Shown piece after piece: positions 8,695 through 17,403 of a DNA stretch of 34,009 nt. Made by a program: the position numbers and the translations under genes. Below the pieces are notes generated by a model, which ran no database searches, had not been told where the DNA came from, and saw only the letters and a list, made by a program, of their open reading frames with translations. The stretch covers positions 1 through 34,009 of the forward strand of contig JAAFIC010000029.1 of assembly GCA_013298565.1 (NCBI GenBank), read 5' to 3'. Source of the DNA: Alphaproteobacteria bacterium. GTDB lineage: Bacteria; Pseudomonadota; Alphaproteobacteria; Elsterales; Elsteraceae. The stretch's first letter is position 1. The number at the start of each line of letters is the position of its first letter.

Positions 8695-9081
8695 ATGCGT
8701 GCGCTTGATTTGCTGCTGTCGCTCGCCTGTGCCGTGCTTACCACGCTGGGGATGATCTTGCTGAAAAGCGCGCTGCCGGGCGATATGAGCCTTGCTGCGC
8801 TGCTGGGTCAAGCCTTGCCGCTCATCGGGGCCGCGCTGGTCTATTTCACAGGCCTGGGCTTATGGGCGGTGGCGCTTGCCCGCAACGAACTCTCAACCGC
8901 CTATCCCATTGGCATCGGCCTGTCGCTGTTCAGCGCGACTCTGGGGGGGCATTGGGCGTTTGGGGAAGCCGTGAGCGTAGGTAAGATCGTCGGCGGCAGT
9001 TTTATTCTGCTGGGGGCTTTTTTGATCTCGCGCTCAAAGCCTCTCCCGCCGCCCCATTCTTACCCAGCGTCCTATTCTTGA
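8695..9081 (+). CDS. SMR/EamA-like small membrane transporter subunit 2
   Basis: A 128-residue four-helix membrane protein: segments about 3-20, 32-54, 64-85 and 92-112. The third and fourth segments carry AVALARNELSTAYPIGIGLS and GEAVSVGKIVGGSFILLGAF, the A/S-Y-P-x-x and G-E-x-x-x-x-x-x-G-x-x-L-I patterns of SMR and ArnE/ArnF-type proteins. The ATG at 8695 is chosen over longer readings because GGGGGTAAGG lies directly before it, and it follows the stop of subunit 1 by 10 nt. A Pro-rich tail follows the last helix. Paired with subunit 1, and opposite a DegT aminotransferase, a lipid-linked amino-sugar flippase is a reasonable but unproven guess. Confidence 0.72.
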   Translation: MRALDLLLSLACAVLTTLGMILLKSALPGDMSLAALLGQALPLIGAALVYFTGLGLWAVALARNELSTAYPIGIGLSLFSATLGGHWAFGEAVSVGKIVGGSFILLGAFLISRSKPLPPPHSYPASYS

Positions 9082-9138
9082 CAGAGAGGGCGAGCTTCGT
9101 TTCCTGTAGGCATAAGAACTGTCACAGGATTGGATGCG

Positions 9139-10221
9139 ATGACCCCGGCTAACTCCCCAACCTCTCTGACGATCCGCCGCCCCGACGATTGGCACGTACA
9201 TTTTCGCGATGGCGATATGCTTTCGGCGGTTGTGCCCTTTACGGCGCGGGCGTTCGGCAGGGCGATTGTCATGCCCAACCTCGCGCCCCCCCTGACGGCG
9301 CGGGCGGAAGTGCGGGCCTACCGCGACCGGATCATCGCGGCTGTTCCCAAGGGCGTTACGTTCGAGCCGCTCATGACCGCGTATCTGACGGATACGATCA
9401 CGCCTGCGGAGATTGCGGCGGGGTTTGCCGATAAAACTTGGGTAGCAGCCAAACTCTACCCAGCGAAAGCCACCACCAACTCTGATTTCGGTGTAACGAC
9501 CGTGCGCGGCATTCTGCCCGTATTGGAGAAAATGGCTGAGATTGGAATGCCTTTGCTCGTGCATGGTGAAGTGACTGACCCCAGCGTAGATATTTTCGAC
9601 CGCGAGTCTTTGTTCATTGATACAGTGTTAGCGCTGCTGTGCGATCGGCTGCCCGAATTAAAAATCGTTTTCGAGCATGTGACGACTGCCGATGCGGTGG
9701 CCTTCGTGAAATCCCGCCCGCAGAATGTGGCGGCCACGATTACGGCGCATCATCTCCACATCAACCGCAATGCCATGTTCCAAGGCGGAATGCGCCCGCA
9801 TTTCTACTGCTTGCCCGTGGCCAAGCGCGAAATTCATCGGCTGGCTTTGCGCGATGCCGCAACCTCTGGCGATCCGCGTTTCTTTCTGGGCACCGATTCG
9901 GCCCCGCATCTGGCGCGCGATAAGGAAAGCGCTTGTGGGTGCGCTGGCCTGTTCACCGCGCCCTCGGCGCTCGCGGCTTACCTTCAGGTGTTCGAGGACG
10001 AAAGCGCGCTGGACCGGTTCGAGGGGTTCGCCAGCTTGCACGGCCCCGCGTTCTATGGTTTGCCGATCAATGAGACGCGGATCACGCTTCAACGCACGCA
10101 GCCGGAGCGGGCAGAGCGGGTAGCGGCGCAAATCAGCGCGCGCGATCAACACATCATCCCGTTTTGGGCGGGGGAAGCGCTGCCGTGGGAAATGCGCGAT
10201 GAGGCCGTAATTCCGGCATAA
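9139..10221 (+). CDS. pyrC: Dihydroorotase (class II)
   Basis: Cyclises N-carbamoyl-L-aspartate to dihydroorotate, third step of pyrimidine synthesis. All metal ligands are visible: H19 and H21 in [10 protein letters not shown], the carboxylated Lys K106 in [14 protein letters not shown]143 in LLVHGEV, H181 in [10 protein letters not shown] and D254 in GTDSAPH. The substrate-binding MPNLAPP and [12 protein letters not shown] are also present. Length 360 residues, close to E. coli PyrC (348). A TTG at 9130 would extend it by three codons; ATG 9139 with AGGA nine bases upstream is preferred. It follows the SMR pair by 57 bp and precedes the amidase gene by 42 bp, in the same direction. Confidence 0.96.
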   Translation: MTPANSPTSLTIRRPDDWHVHFRDGDMLSAVVPFTARAFGRAIVMPNLAPPLTARAEVRAYRDRIIAAVPKGVTFEPLMTAYLTDTITPAEIAAGFADKTWVAAKLYPAKATTNSDFGVTTVRGILPVLEKMAEIGMPLLVHGEVTDPSVDIFDRESLFIDTVLALLCDRLPELKIVFEHVTTADAVAFVKSRPQNVAATITAHHLHINRNAMFQGGMRPHFYCLPVAKREIHRLALRDAATSGDPRFFLGTDSAPHLARDKESACGCAGLFTAPSALAAYLQVFEDESALDRFEGFASLHGPAFYGLPINETRITLQRTQPERAERVAAQISARDQHIIPFWAGEALPWEMRDEAVIPA

Positions 10222-10263
10222 TCAGTTTTTATACCTGTGGGAAGTGCCAGTTTAGGAGTTTTT

Positions 10264-11625
10264 ATGCCGCATCGTCATCCCCCGCAACGCGCCCTTCACG
10301 ACCGTTCGGAAACCGCCGTTAGCTACCTTGCCGCTGCGCTGGACAGGATTGACGATACGGCAGGCGAAGGGGCCAAGACCTTCCTGGCCGTTCACCGCGA
10401 AACCGCGCGGGTTGCTGCCGACCATTCGGACCAATTGCGCGCGCGCGGGATTGTTCCATCGCCGCTATCGGGCCTCACGGTGTCGGTGAAAGATATGCTG
10501 GATGAAGCGGGGCAGATCACGCGCGCAGGTTCCGTGGTGCTAGACGATACGCCACCAGCCTATCAGGATTCGCCCGTAGTTGCGCGGCTGCGCGCGGCGG
10601 GGGCCGTGATTGTTGGGCGGACTACGATGACCGAGTTCGCTTTCAGCGGCCTTGGCATCAACCCGCATTACGGCACCCCGCGCAATCCCTTCGGGCGGGA
10701 GTTAGGGCCGGAAGCGGGCGGCCGCATTCCCGGCGGCTCTAGCTCAGGGGCCGCAGTCTCCGTTAGCGATGGCATGGCCCATGTGGCGATTGGGTCTGAC
10801 ACGGGCGGTTCGGTTCGGATTCCGGCGGCTTTCTGTGGTCTGGTAGGTTTCAAGCCCACCGCGCGCCGGGTTGCGTTGACGGGAGCCTTGCCGCTCTCCC
10901 CAACACTCGATTCGATTGGTCCGCTCGCCCGAACGGTCGATCTTTGCGCGCAAGCCGATGCGGTTTTAACGGGCGAGCCGAACGCCCCCTTGCCGACGCC
11001 GTTGAACCTTCACGGTCTGCGGCTGCTCGCCCCGACGACGATAGTGCTGGATGGAATGGATGCGACGGTTGCTGCCGTTTATGAGCGCAGCCTGTCCATC
11101 CTCGCGGCGGCAGGGGCAAAAATCGTTGAAGCCAGCCTGCCCATTCTGAACGATCTGCACGCCATTAGCGCGCGCGGCGGCTTCTCTGCCCCGGAAGCCT
11201 ATGCTTGGCACCGGGAGTTGCTTGCCCGCAGTGGTGCTCAATACGATCCGCGCGTCCGCTCTCGCATCGAAAAAGGCGCAACGCTGACAGCGGCGGACTA
11301 TATCGAAGCGCGCGGCCTGCGGGCGGCGTTCGTGGTAGCCATGACGGCGGCGCTCGCGCCCTTCGACGCGCTGATTATGCCGACCGTGCCCATCGTTGCC
11401 CCACTGTTTACCGAGGTCGAGAGCGACGATGATTACACGCGCCTAAACTTAATGACGCTCCGCAACCCCTCCATCGTTAATTTGGCCGACGGCTGCGCGC
11501 TTACCCTGCCGTGCCATCGCCCTGGTGAGCCGCCGGTGGGGTTAAGTCTCGTCGGTGCAGCCATGCACGATAGGCAGATACTCGCCTTGGGCCGAACGCT
11601 GGAGCCGCTGCTTCGGGCCAGTTAA
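10264..11625 (+). CDS. Amidase-signature family hydrolase
   Basis: A 453-residue amidase-signature enzyme with the Ser-cisSer-Lys triad: K76 in LTVSVKDMLDEAG, the cis-Ser in IPGGSSSGAAVSV (about S160) and the nucleophile S183 in GSDTGGSVRIPAAFCGLVG. The family includes GatA and many amide or carbamate hydrolases. No gatB or gatC is next to it, so it is more likely a catabolic or salvage amidase than the tRNA amidotransferase subunit. ATG 10264 is chosen because AGGAG lies 5 nt upstream. Lying just downstream of pyrC, it could act on a ureide or pyrimidine-derived amide, but this rests only on position. It overlaps the convergent rlmJ stop by four bases. Confidence 0.88.
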   Translation: MPHRHPPQRALHDRSETAVSYLAAALDRIDDTAGEGAKTFLAVHRETARVAADHSDQLRARGIVPSPLSGLTVSVKDMLDEAGQITRAGSVVLDDTPPAYQDSPVVARLRAAGAVIVGRTTMTEFAFSGLGINPHYGTPRNPFGRELGPEAGGRIPGGSSSGAAVSVSDGMAHVAIGSDTGGSVRIPAAFCGLVGFKPTARRVALTGALPLSPTLDSIGPLARTVDLCAQADAVLTGEPNAPLPTPLNLHGLRLLAPTTIVLDGMDATVAAVYERSLSILAAAGAKIVEASLPILNDLHAISARGGFSAPEAYAWHRELLARSGAQYDPRVRSRIEKGATLTAADYIEARGLRAAFVVAMTAALAPFDALIMPTVPIVAPLFTEVESDDDYTRLNLMTLRNPSIVNLADGCALTLPCHRPGEPPVGLSLVGAAMHDRQILALGRTLEPLLRAS

Positions 11626-12458
11626 GCACTCTCCGGTACCAGCCATTCAACAATCGTTTTTGCCTGGGGCCGGTTAAGCGCCACGGCGAGGGCATCCCCT
11701 AACGCCTGCAACTCTTCGTCCCACTGCCACGGCGGATTGATGACCGCAAGACCGCAGCCGAAGAAACTCTCCGGCGCCGCCGGGCCAATGTGAAACTCGG
11801 CGATCAGGGTTTTGGGAATGGCGAGGCTGGCCAGCACATCGTGAAAGCGTGCGACTTCGGTAAGGTCTTTCACCGGATACCAGACCACATAGGTGCCCGT
11901 GGACCATTTGGCATGGGCTTCCGCAAGCACCTCGATCAGCACTTCCCATTCATCGGTGCGCTCGAACGGTGGATCAATGAGAGCGACCCCGCGCCGCTCG
12001 AACGGGGGAATTTGCTTAATCAGCGTGGCGTAACCATCGGCAGGGCGGACCAGCACCTGCTTATCACCCTCGAACAGATGAGACAGAACGCGCCGATCCT
12101 GCGGGTGCAACTCTGCCACGATCAGCCGATCTTGCGGGCGCAGGAAATGCCGGGCAACCAAGGGGGAGCCGGGGTAGAAGCGATAGCCGCCGTTGGGGTT
12201 TAGCGCGGCAACCACCTTCCGCCACGGTGCCAGGATTGGCGTTTCCGCCGCGTGCATGACGGCGGCAACGCCATTTTGCCACTCCAGGGTTTTGCTGGCC
12301 TCAAAGCTGGAAAGATCGTAGCGCCCAATGCCCGCGTGGGTATCAATCACGCAGAAACCCTTGTCCTTCTTCTGCAAATGCTGAAGCAGTAGGGCAAGGG
12401 CGGCGTGTTTGAACACATCGGCAAAGTTACCGGCGTGGTAGGCGTGGCGGTAGTTCAT
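11622..12458 (-). CDS. rlmJ: 23S rRNA (adenine-2030-N6)-methyltransferase
   Basis: Methylates A2030 of 23S rRNA. The start MNYRHAYHAGNFADVFKHAA is the characteristic N terminus of RlmJ, followed by the SAM-binding VIDTHAGIGRYDL; the catalytic motif IV reads ALIDPPFE, the D-P-P-Y/F of N6-adenine methylases. At 278 residues it is the length of E. coli RlmJ (280). Longer readings upstream would run into the preceding gene, so ATG 12458 is preferred. It starts 5 nt after the stop of the ABC-F gene, so both are probably one transcript devoted to ribosome function. Confidence 0.93.
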   Translation of the reverse strand: MNYRHAYHAGNFADVFKHAALALLLQHLQKKDKGFCVIDTHAGIGRYDLSSFEASKTLEWQNGVAAVMHAAETPILAPWRKVVAALNPNGGYRFYPGSPLVARHFLRPQDRLIVAELHPQDRRVLSHLFEGDKQVLVRPADGYATLIKQIPPFERRGVALIDPPFERTDEWEVLIEVLAEAHAKWSTGTYVVWYPVKDLTEVARFHDVLASLAIPKTLIAEFHIGPAAPESFFGCGLAVINPPWQWDEELQALGDALAVALNRPQAKTIVEWLVPESA

Positions 12459-12463
12459 CGAGA

Positions 12464-14350
12464 CTAGGCAGCTTGAGCCGTGTCGAGCGCTTCCACGGCC
12501 TTTAGCCACGCGGCTTCGGCGGCGGCCAGCGCGTTGCCCAACTCGCCCTGCTGCTTTAGCAGCGCGTTCAACTTTTCCTTCGGGCCATCGTACAGGCCGC
12601 CTTCGGTGAGTTTCGCGTCGATCTTGGCCTTGTCGGCGGCAACTTTCGCCATCGCTTGTTCGGCGGCAGTGATAGCTTTCTTGAGCGGGGCAACAGCGGC
12701 GCGGCGTTCCACATTGGCTTTACGTTGTTCGGCCTTGGTAAGTGTAGCATCATAGCCTGCACCGCCCTTGCCGCCGGGCGCGGTGAGCGCGCCGGATAGG
12801 ATAAGTTTTTGATACTCATCCATATCGCCCTCGAACGGAGTGGCGGTGCCGTGCGCGACCAGCCACAGCCGATCCGCCACCATTTCCACCATGCGCCGAT
12901 CATGGGACACGAGAATCACGGCCCCACTAAACAGCGTTAAGGCTTCCACCAGCGCGGTGCGGGCTTCGATATCGAGATGGTTGGTCGGCTCATCGAGGAT
13001 TAGCAGATGCGGCGCGTCATAGGTAATCAGCGCCAGCGTTAGCCGGGCTTTTTCGCCCCCGGAGAGTGCGCCGATTTTGGTTTGCGCCTTCTCGCCGCCA
13101 AAACCGAAGGCTCCCAGGGCCGCGCGCACCTTTTCGGGTTTAACCGTGCTCGGCATCGCCCGCGTCATGGCTTGGATTGGCGTTTCGGTGAGGTTGAGTT
13201 CGTCCACCTGATGCTGGGCGAAATAGCCGACGCGCAGGCGGTTGGGGGCTACGCGCTCCCCATCCATCACCTCAAGCCTACCTGCGATCAGCTTTGCCAG
13301 CGTGGTTTTACCGTTGCCGTTCGCCCCCAGCAGGGCCACGCGATCATCGGGATCGAGCCGCAGACCGATGTTCCGCAGAATGGTTTTATCTTCGTAGCCC
13401 ACCGAGGCGTTATCGAGCAGAATCATCGGCGGTGCCAGCTCGTCTGGGTCGGGGAAGTTGAAGCGCACTTCCGGGTCGCGGTTAATGGCTTCGAGCGGCT
13501 CCATGCGCGACAGTGCTTTCACGCGGCTTTGCGCCTGCTTGGCCTTGCTGGCTTTCGCCTTGAAACGGTCGATGAAGGATTGCAGATGGGCGCGCACGGC
13601 AGCCTGCTTTGCAATCGCGGCTTCGGTTTGCGCCAACCGCTCGTTACGCTGCTTCTCGAAACTATCGTAGGTACCGGAATAAGCGAACAGGCCCAGGCGT
13701 TCTAAATGGACGATGCCGGTGACGACGACATTGAGGAAATCGCGGTCATGGCTAATAAGAATAAGCGTCTTCGGCCAAGACTTCAGGAAGCCTTCCAGCC
13801 AAAGCGCCGCTTCGAGATCGAGATGGTTGGTCGGCTCGTCCAGCAGCAGCAGATCGGGTTCAGAAAACAGTGCCGCCGCGAGGGCCGCGCGCATCCGCCA
13901 GCCGCCGGAAAAGGCCGAGAGCGGGCGGTTTTGCGCTTCGGCATCGAACCCCAAACCGTTCAGAATAATCGCCGCACGTGCCGGGGCCGCGTAAGCATCA
14001 ATATCCAGCAGCCGGGTTTGAATGTCGGATTGGCGGTGGCCATCGGTGGTAATATCGGCCTCGGCCAGCAGGGCCGCGCGCTCGGTATCCGCAGCGAGCA
14101 CATAGTCGAGGGGAGTGCCCTCGTCCCCACGCACTTCCTGCGCGACGACGCCGAGGCGCAGGCCGCGCGGCAGCGAAAGGCTGCCGCCGTCAGGCTCGAT
14201 CTCGCCGGTAATCAGCTTGAACAGTGTCGATTTTCCGGTGCCGTTACGGCCAATCAGGCCGATGCGGTGGCCTTCGGAAATACGAACGGAGGCATTGTCC
14301 AACAGAACACGCCCGGCGATACGATAGGTGAGATTGGTAATATCAAGCAT
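12464..14350 (-). CDS. ABC-F family ATPase, YheS-like
   Basis: ABC-F proteins act on the ribosome rather than in membranes. Two nucleotide-binding domains are seen: Walker A GLIGRNGTGKSTLFKLI (about residues 30-46), signature FSGGWRMRAALAAALF and Walker B LLLLDEPTNHLD in the first; Walker A LLGANGNGKTTLAKLI, signature LSGGEKARLTLALI and LLILDEPTNHLDIEA in the second. The linker helices contain RFKAKASKAKQAQSRVKAL, the P-site tRNA interaction motif region as in E. coli YheS. The C-terminal 90 residues are a Lys/Ala-rich coiled coil. Length 628 against about 637 for YheS, and the architecture is closest to YheS. The SD before ATG 14350 is weak; the upstream gene ends 10 nt before it. Confidence 0.92.
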   Translation of the reverse strand: MLDITNLTYRIAGRVLLDNASVRISEGHRIGLIGRNGTGKSTLFKLITGEIEPDGGSLSLPRGLRLGVVAQEVRGDEGTPLDYVLAADTERAALLAEADITTDGHRQSDIQTRLLDIDAYAAPARAAIILNGLGFDAEAQNRPLSAFSGGWRMRAALAAALFSEPDLLLLDEPTNHLDLEAALWLEGFLKSWPKTLILISHDRDFLNVVVTGIVHLERLGLFAYSGTYDSFEKQRNERLAQTEAAIAKQAAVRAHLQSFIDRFKAKASKAKQAQSRVKALSRMEPLEAINRDPEVRFNFPDPDELAPPMILLDNASVGYEDKTILRNIGLRLDPDDRVALLGANGNGKTTLAKLIAGRLEVMDGERVAPNRLRVGYFAQHQVDELNLTETPIQAMTRAMPSTVKPEKVRAALGAFGFGGEKAQTKIGALSGGEKARLTLALITYDAPHLLILDEPTNHLDIEARTALVEALTLFSGAVILVSHDRRMVEMVADRLWLVAHGTATPFEGDMDEYQKLILSGALTAPGGKGGAGYDATLTKAEQRKANVERRAAVAPLKKAITAAEQAMAKVAADKAKIDAKLTEGGLYDGPKEKLNALLKQQGELGNALAAAEAAWLKAVEALDTAQAA

Positions 14351-14360
14351 AGCAGCAGCG

Positions 14361-15806
14361 TCATAGCACAGGCGCGGTCAGCAACTCGACGGTGATAATC
14401 AGCGCATGGAACAAAAAAGCTGCAAAAAGCGCAAAAGCCCCGTTCCACTTATGCACAATCGTGCGCGGCGATACGTCCGCAAGATTGCCGAGAATGAGGG
14501 CGGAGGCCGAAAACGGCGACAGCAGCGTGAACATCGTCCAACTCGTTATCAAGGTTAACAGCAGCGCGAGCGTGGAAACCGGCATCGGGTGCATCTGCAT
14601 CATTGCCGCCCCCAGCAAGGGTACGGTGATGATGGGATTGAGGCTGACTTGCGCGCCGAGAACAACAACCCAGAACACCGCGAGGAGTAGGGCCACGGGT
14701 GGCAGGCCGAGATAGTGCAGCAAATCGCCCAATGCCCCTGGCGGAATGAGGGCCGCGACACACCCGCCGACGATCCCGCCGCAGGAGAGCGAGATAACCT
14801 CATAGCGGCTTTTCGGCAGGCGTTCGGCGGCGTGCCGGCCCACTTGGCGCAGGGTAATGCCAATGGCGAGGCGCAGGTTTCGCCGAATATTCTGCCAAAA
14901 CATCCAACCCATTGAGATCAGCGGCACCATGAGGATCACAACGCTTCCGAGCGGCCAGCCGGATATTTGCTGCGCGGTAATGATAATCCCGAGAACGGCA
15001 GCGACCAGCAGCCCGAGCGGCAGCAGCGTTTCCGTCACCGTCAGGTCAGTGTGATAGCTTAGGGCCACGGCTCTGGCGCGCGGCGGATGCTGGATGCGGT
15101 CTTGCAGATAGCCCGCGAACAGCAACAGCCCCGCCATCGCCAAACCAATCGGCAGAATCGTTAGCCAGAGGCCGTCAGGCACCAGCGTGAGGGAGACGGT
15201 AACGGTCAAGGTGGTGGGCGACCACAGGGTTGATGTGCTGAAACCGCGCAGCATCGCCATGCTCATTCGCTGAGAGCGGAGGCGCACGATCTCAGGATCG
15301 CCCCCCGCTTGGGTTAGTGTGTTGGCGCGGTGCATCATGCCGCCGAGCAGCGAGAGCGCGCCAAGGTTCAGCACAATGCCGAACAAATGCCCCCCAGCGG
15401 TCAGCGCGGCATAACGACGGCTGGGGCCTTGATTGATGAGAAATTCGCCACAACGATGCACCAAGCGCGAGTGACTGGCGGGAGCCTGAAGGAACCCCAA
15501 GGCCAGAATAAGCGAGGCGAAGCTAGCCCCCTTCGCCGCCGCACTAAGCAAAACGGAGCCTGGAGCTGGATGCAAAATCATGGCGGCCAATACCGACAAC
15601 CCAGCGACGATCACCAGTGGGGCTTCGCGTTTATGCAGGCTGGGCAGACTCATGCCGAGATACAGCAGGAGGCACAAAGCCGCCCCAATCCCAAACTCGC
15701 TCCGCCCCGAAATCGCCGCCAGAATGGTGAACAGCGGCAGGCCGCTCAGAAGCGCGATGTTGAGGCGGCGCGCGGCATGGGAAAGGGCTTCGGCGGGGGT
15801 GTGCAT
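14361..15806 (-). CDS. Polytopic membrane protein of unknown function (permease-like)
   Basis: A 481-residue very hydrophobic protein with roughly 12 membrane segments spread over the whole length. I do not recognise a family with certainty. Two internally similar halves may exist: each has a segment rich in Ser/Thr/Pro (RGFSTSTLWSPTTLTVTVSL and ITSWTMFTLLSPFSASAL), preceded by a helix-loop containing SLNPIITVPLLGA in the second. Broken-helix loops of this kind, S/T-P rich, recall ion-transporter superfamily (ArsB/NhaD/CitT-like) permeases; this is inference. It lies 10 nt upstream of the ABC-F gene. The start ATG 15806 has GGCGGA almost touching it, so the start is uncertain by a few codons. 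Confidence 0.6.
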   Translation of the reverse strand: MHTPAEALSHAARRLNIALLSGLPLFTILAAISGRSEFGIGAALCLLLYLGMSLPSLHKREAPLVIVAGLSVLAAMILHPAPGSVLLSAAAKGASFASLILALGFLQAPASHSRLVHRCGEFLINQGPSRRYAALTAGGHLFGIVLNLGALSLLGGMMHRANTLTQAGGDPEIVRLRSQRMSMAMLRGFSTSTLWSPTTLTVTVSLTLVPDGLWLTILPIGLAMAGLLLFAGYLQDRIQHPPRARAVALSYHTDLTVTETLLPLGLLVAAVLGIIITAQQISGWPLGSVVILMVPLISMGWMFWQNIRRNLRLAIGITLRQVGRHAAERLPKSRYEVISLSCGGIVGGCVAALIPPGALGDLLHYLGLPPVALLLAVFWVVVLGAQVSLNPIITVPLLGAAMMQMHPMPVSTLALLLTLITSWTMFTLLSPFSASALILGNLADVSPRTIVHKWNGAFALFAAFLFHALIITVELLTAPVL

Positions 15807-15888
15807 TCCGCCATTCTGAGCCGCCGAGTGTTACTCTGGCAACCGACCCGTCCTGCAAAGCTGGCGCGCGTGGCACGCGGGCGACAGT

Positions 15889-15924
15889 AACAATAAGCGG
15901 TGGCCCTTCGCGGGGGGCCACCGC
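15889..15924 (-). terminator. Stem-loop terminator after the TerB-like gene
   Basis: Arms GCGGTGGCCC and GGGCCACCGC form a perfect 10-bp GC-rich stem with an 8-nt loop, 8 nt after the stop at 15933; leftward RNA continues TTATTGTT. It would separate the TerB-like gene from the membrane protein gene. Confidence 0.65.
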
Positions 15925-15932
15925 CTTCAACC

Positions 15933-16448
15933 TTACCCTGCTTGGCCGGGCAGCGTAACCGAGAAGCCGGGTTGGTTCATCGGGTGGTTTTGATCGACGA
16001 AGACCGCGCGGTCGTTCTTCATCATGATGACTTGGAAATAAGGGCCGAAATCTTCGTCTTTAATGCCGAAGGATTTTTGCACCTTATCGAAGAAAGCGCG
16101 CTCCTCCGGTTCGGCTTCGCCATCGGCAAGCGCGCTATCGACGAGGTTCATCAGAATGCACAGGCGCTGGGCTGTGGTCAGCACGGGGGTGGCTTCTTCC
16201 AGAAACTGCTCGTGGCTGTGCGTGCGGGTGTATTTCATTGCCGAATTCAGCAGCGCCTGATTATTCGCGCCAACGCCAATCGTGCCGTTGCTGCTGCGGT
16301 CGCCCCCGATAACGGAGAGCAAATGGCCCACTTCTTCGGGGTCCATCTCGCCATCGGCAGCCATTGTATACATTAGGGCAATCGCGAAGGCTTTATGGGC
16401 GGTCATCTGCTCGCCCTTATCGCTTTTGAACATGGAAAATAGGCTCAT
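15933..16448 (-). CDS. TerB-like (tellurite resistance B family) protein
   Basis: TerB-fold proteins are small all-helical, acidic proteins thought to bind metal or the inner membrane face. Here ALMYTMAADGEMDPEEVGHL and LVDSALADGEAEPEERAFFDK are the two pseudo-repeated A-D-G-E-x-x-x-E-E motifs of the TerB domain, separated by a Ser/Asn-rich loop that may be a family insert. Length 171 residues. ATG 16448 is chosen because AAAGGGA lies 6 nt upstream. The gene stands alone, without other ter genes, so a tellurite function should not be assumed; many stand-alone TerB proteins are general envelope-stress or unknown proteins. Confidence 0.72.
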   Translation of the reverse strand: MSLFSMFKSDKGEQMTAHKAFAIALMYTMAADGEMDPEEVGHLLSVIGGDRSSNGTIGVGANNQALLNSAMKYTRTHSHEQFLEEATPVLTTAQRLCILMNLVDSALADGEAEPEERAFFDKVQKSFGIKDEDFGPYFQVIMMKNDRAVFVDQNHPMNQPGFSVTLPGQAG

Positions 16449-16490
16449 AACGGTCCCTTTCGATGGCACAACACGTCAGTGTCTTCTAAG

Positions 16491-16691
16491 GGTCCGATAG
16501 CGTGCCCGGACCTGAGACAGGACACAGGTGGGCCGGAGTAATCTGGCGTTCAAGCGGGGATCGTAAAATTTATGCGCTGGCTGGGGGGTATCTGTAGCAA
16601 TTAAGCTGTTTCACTTTATGATGAAGTGCGTTTAAGCCATATCACGGTAGCCAAGAGGGCTTGATAGATATACTTCATTGGGGTATCTGCA
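16491..16691. promoter_or_regulatory. Intergenic region between terB-like gene and the toxin-antitoxin pair
   Basis: It holds a hairpin (GGTCCG at 16491 and CGGACC at 16507) upstream of the TerB-like gene, a direct repeat GGGGTATCTG at 16585 and 16680, and an inverted pair ATGAAGT (16621) and ACTTCAT (16672). The last two sets flank the region where the toxin promoter must lie and could be operators for the antitoxin. No convincing -35/-10 pair was found. Confidence 0.35.
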
Positions 16692-17063
16692 ATGTCATTG
16701 ATTATCCCAAAAATTGCTACCTTAGCTATCACGATCCTTGAAATGCCCGCCTTCTCCGTCGATGCAGACGCGCTACTTAGCCCGAAAGAACTTGATGGTT
16801 TAAGAATTCAGTTAGCATTTTTCCCTAAAAGTGGCGATATTATTCCCGGAACGGGAGGCATTCGTAAATTAAGGATCGGTGTTGAAAAAAAGAATAAGGG
16901 GAAGCGCGGTGGTGCTCGTGTAATTTACTACTATCACGATGAAAACATTGCCCTTGCCTTGTTGGCAATCTACGCAAAAGGCGAAAAAATAGATCTGACA
17001 CCTCATGAGAAAAAAGAGCTGAAGAAACTGGTGGCGGATTATGGGGCACAGGCTATTCCCTAA
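16692..17063 (+). CDS. RelE/HigB-superfamily toxin of a type II toxin-antitoxin system
   Basis: Family members are ribosome-dependent mRNA nucleases. The core reads ITILEMPAFSVDADALLS, then DIIPGTGGIRKLRIG, GKRGGARVIYYYHDE and ALLAIYAKGEKIDLTPHEKK, which is the PGTGGxRKxR...GGxRVIYY...YAK pattern of the HigB/RelE branch. The conserved Arg and Lys residues and the terminal YAK stretch are intact, so it looks functional. ATG 16692 follows a GGGG at 9 nt and adds some 11 residues before the usual family start; no better start was found. The toxin-first order and the Xre antitoxin 37 nt downstream identify it as a HigBA-like module. Base composition is more AT-rich than the neighbours. Confidence 0.87.
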   Translation: MSLIIPKIATLAITILEMPAFSVDADALLSPKELDGLRIQLAFFPKSGDIIPGTGGIRKLRIGVEKKNKGKRGGARVIYYYHDENIALALLAIYAKGEKIDLTPHEKKELKKLVADYGAQAIP

Positions 17064-17100
17064 AAAAAGCTGTGAACGCTTTTTATCGAGGAGACAAAAA

Positions 17101-17394
17101 ATGACCGAGAGTAAGATTTTGAGCGGTATGCGACAAGCGGTTGCCTATGCTGAGGGGAGGGATATTCCCGTCCGTAAAACCATCATCAATGCGCCCCCTG
17201 CGGTGAATGTGCGGGATATTCGTGAGAAACTCGGCTTTACTCAAGAGGAGTTTGCACGCACCTTCGCTGTTTCGCCTTCTACGGTCCGCAACTGGGAACA
17301 GGAAACTCGCCGCCCTGACGGACCGGCTCGTGTTTTGCTCGCCGTCATAGCGAAGGAGCCTGAGGCTGTTATGAGAGCTTTGGCCGCTTTATAA
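17101..17394 (+). CDS. HigA-like Xre-family antitoxin
   Basis: A 97-residue protein ending in a Cro/C1-type helix-turn-helix: VRDIREKLGFTQEEFARTFA, then VSPSTVRNWEQETRRPDGPA (about residues 36-75). It would neutralise the preceding toxin and, through the HTH, repress the operon. The start is ATG 17101 because CGAGGAGA lies just upstream; a longer frame back to 17041 overlaps the toxin and lacks a ribosome site. It ends 9 nt before the convergent tgt stop. The pair sits between two housekeeping units, so it was probably acquired laterally, which fits its lower GC. Confidence 0.88.
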   Translation: MTESKILSGMRQAVAYAEGRDIPVRKTIINAPPAVNVRDIREKLGFTQEEFARTFAVSPSTVRNWEQETRRPDGPARVLLAVIAKEPEAVMRALAAL

Positions 17395-17403
17395 GCAATG
17401 CTC

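Noticed and set aside
9078-9106. TTGACA at the end of the second SMR gene as a pyrC promoter
   Set aside because: No -10 at 16-18 bp; the hexamer includes the SMR stop codon.
9658-10152. Leftward frame inside pyrC
   Set aside because: Antisense to a gene with all metal ligands intact.
16840-17049. Leftward frame inside the toxin gene
   Set aside because: Antisense shadow with no start signal or domain.
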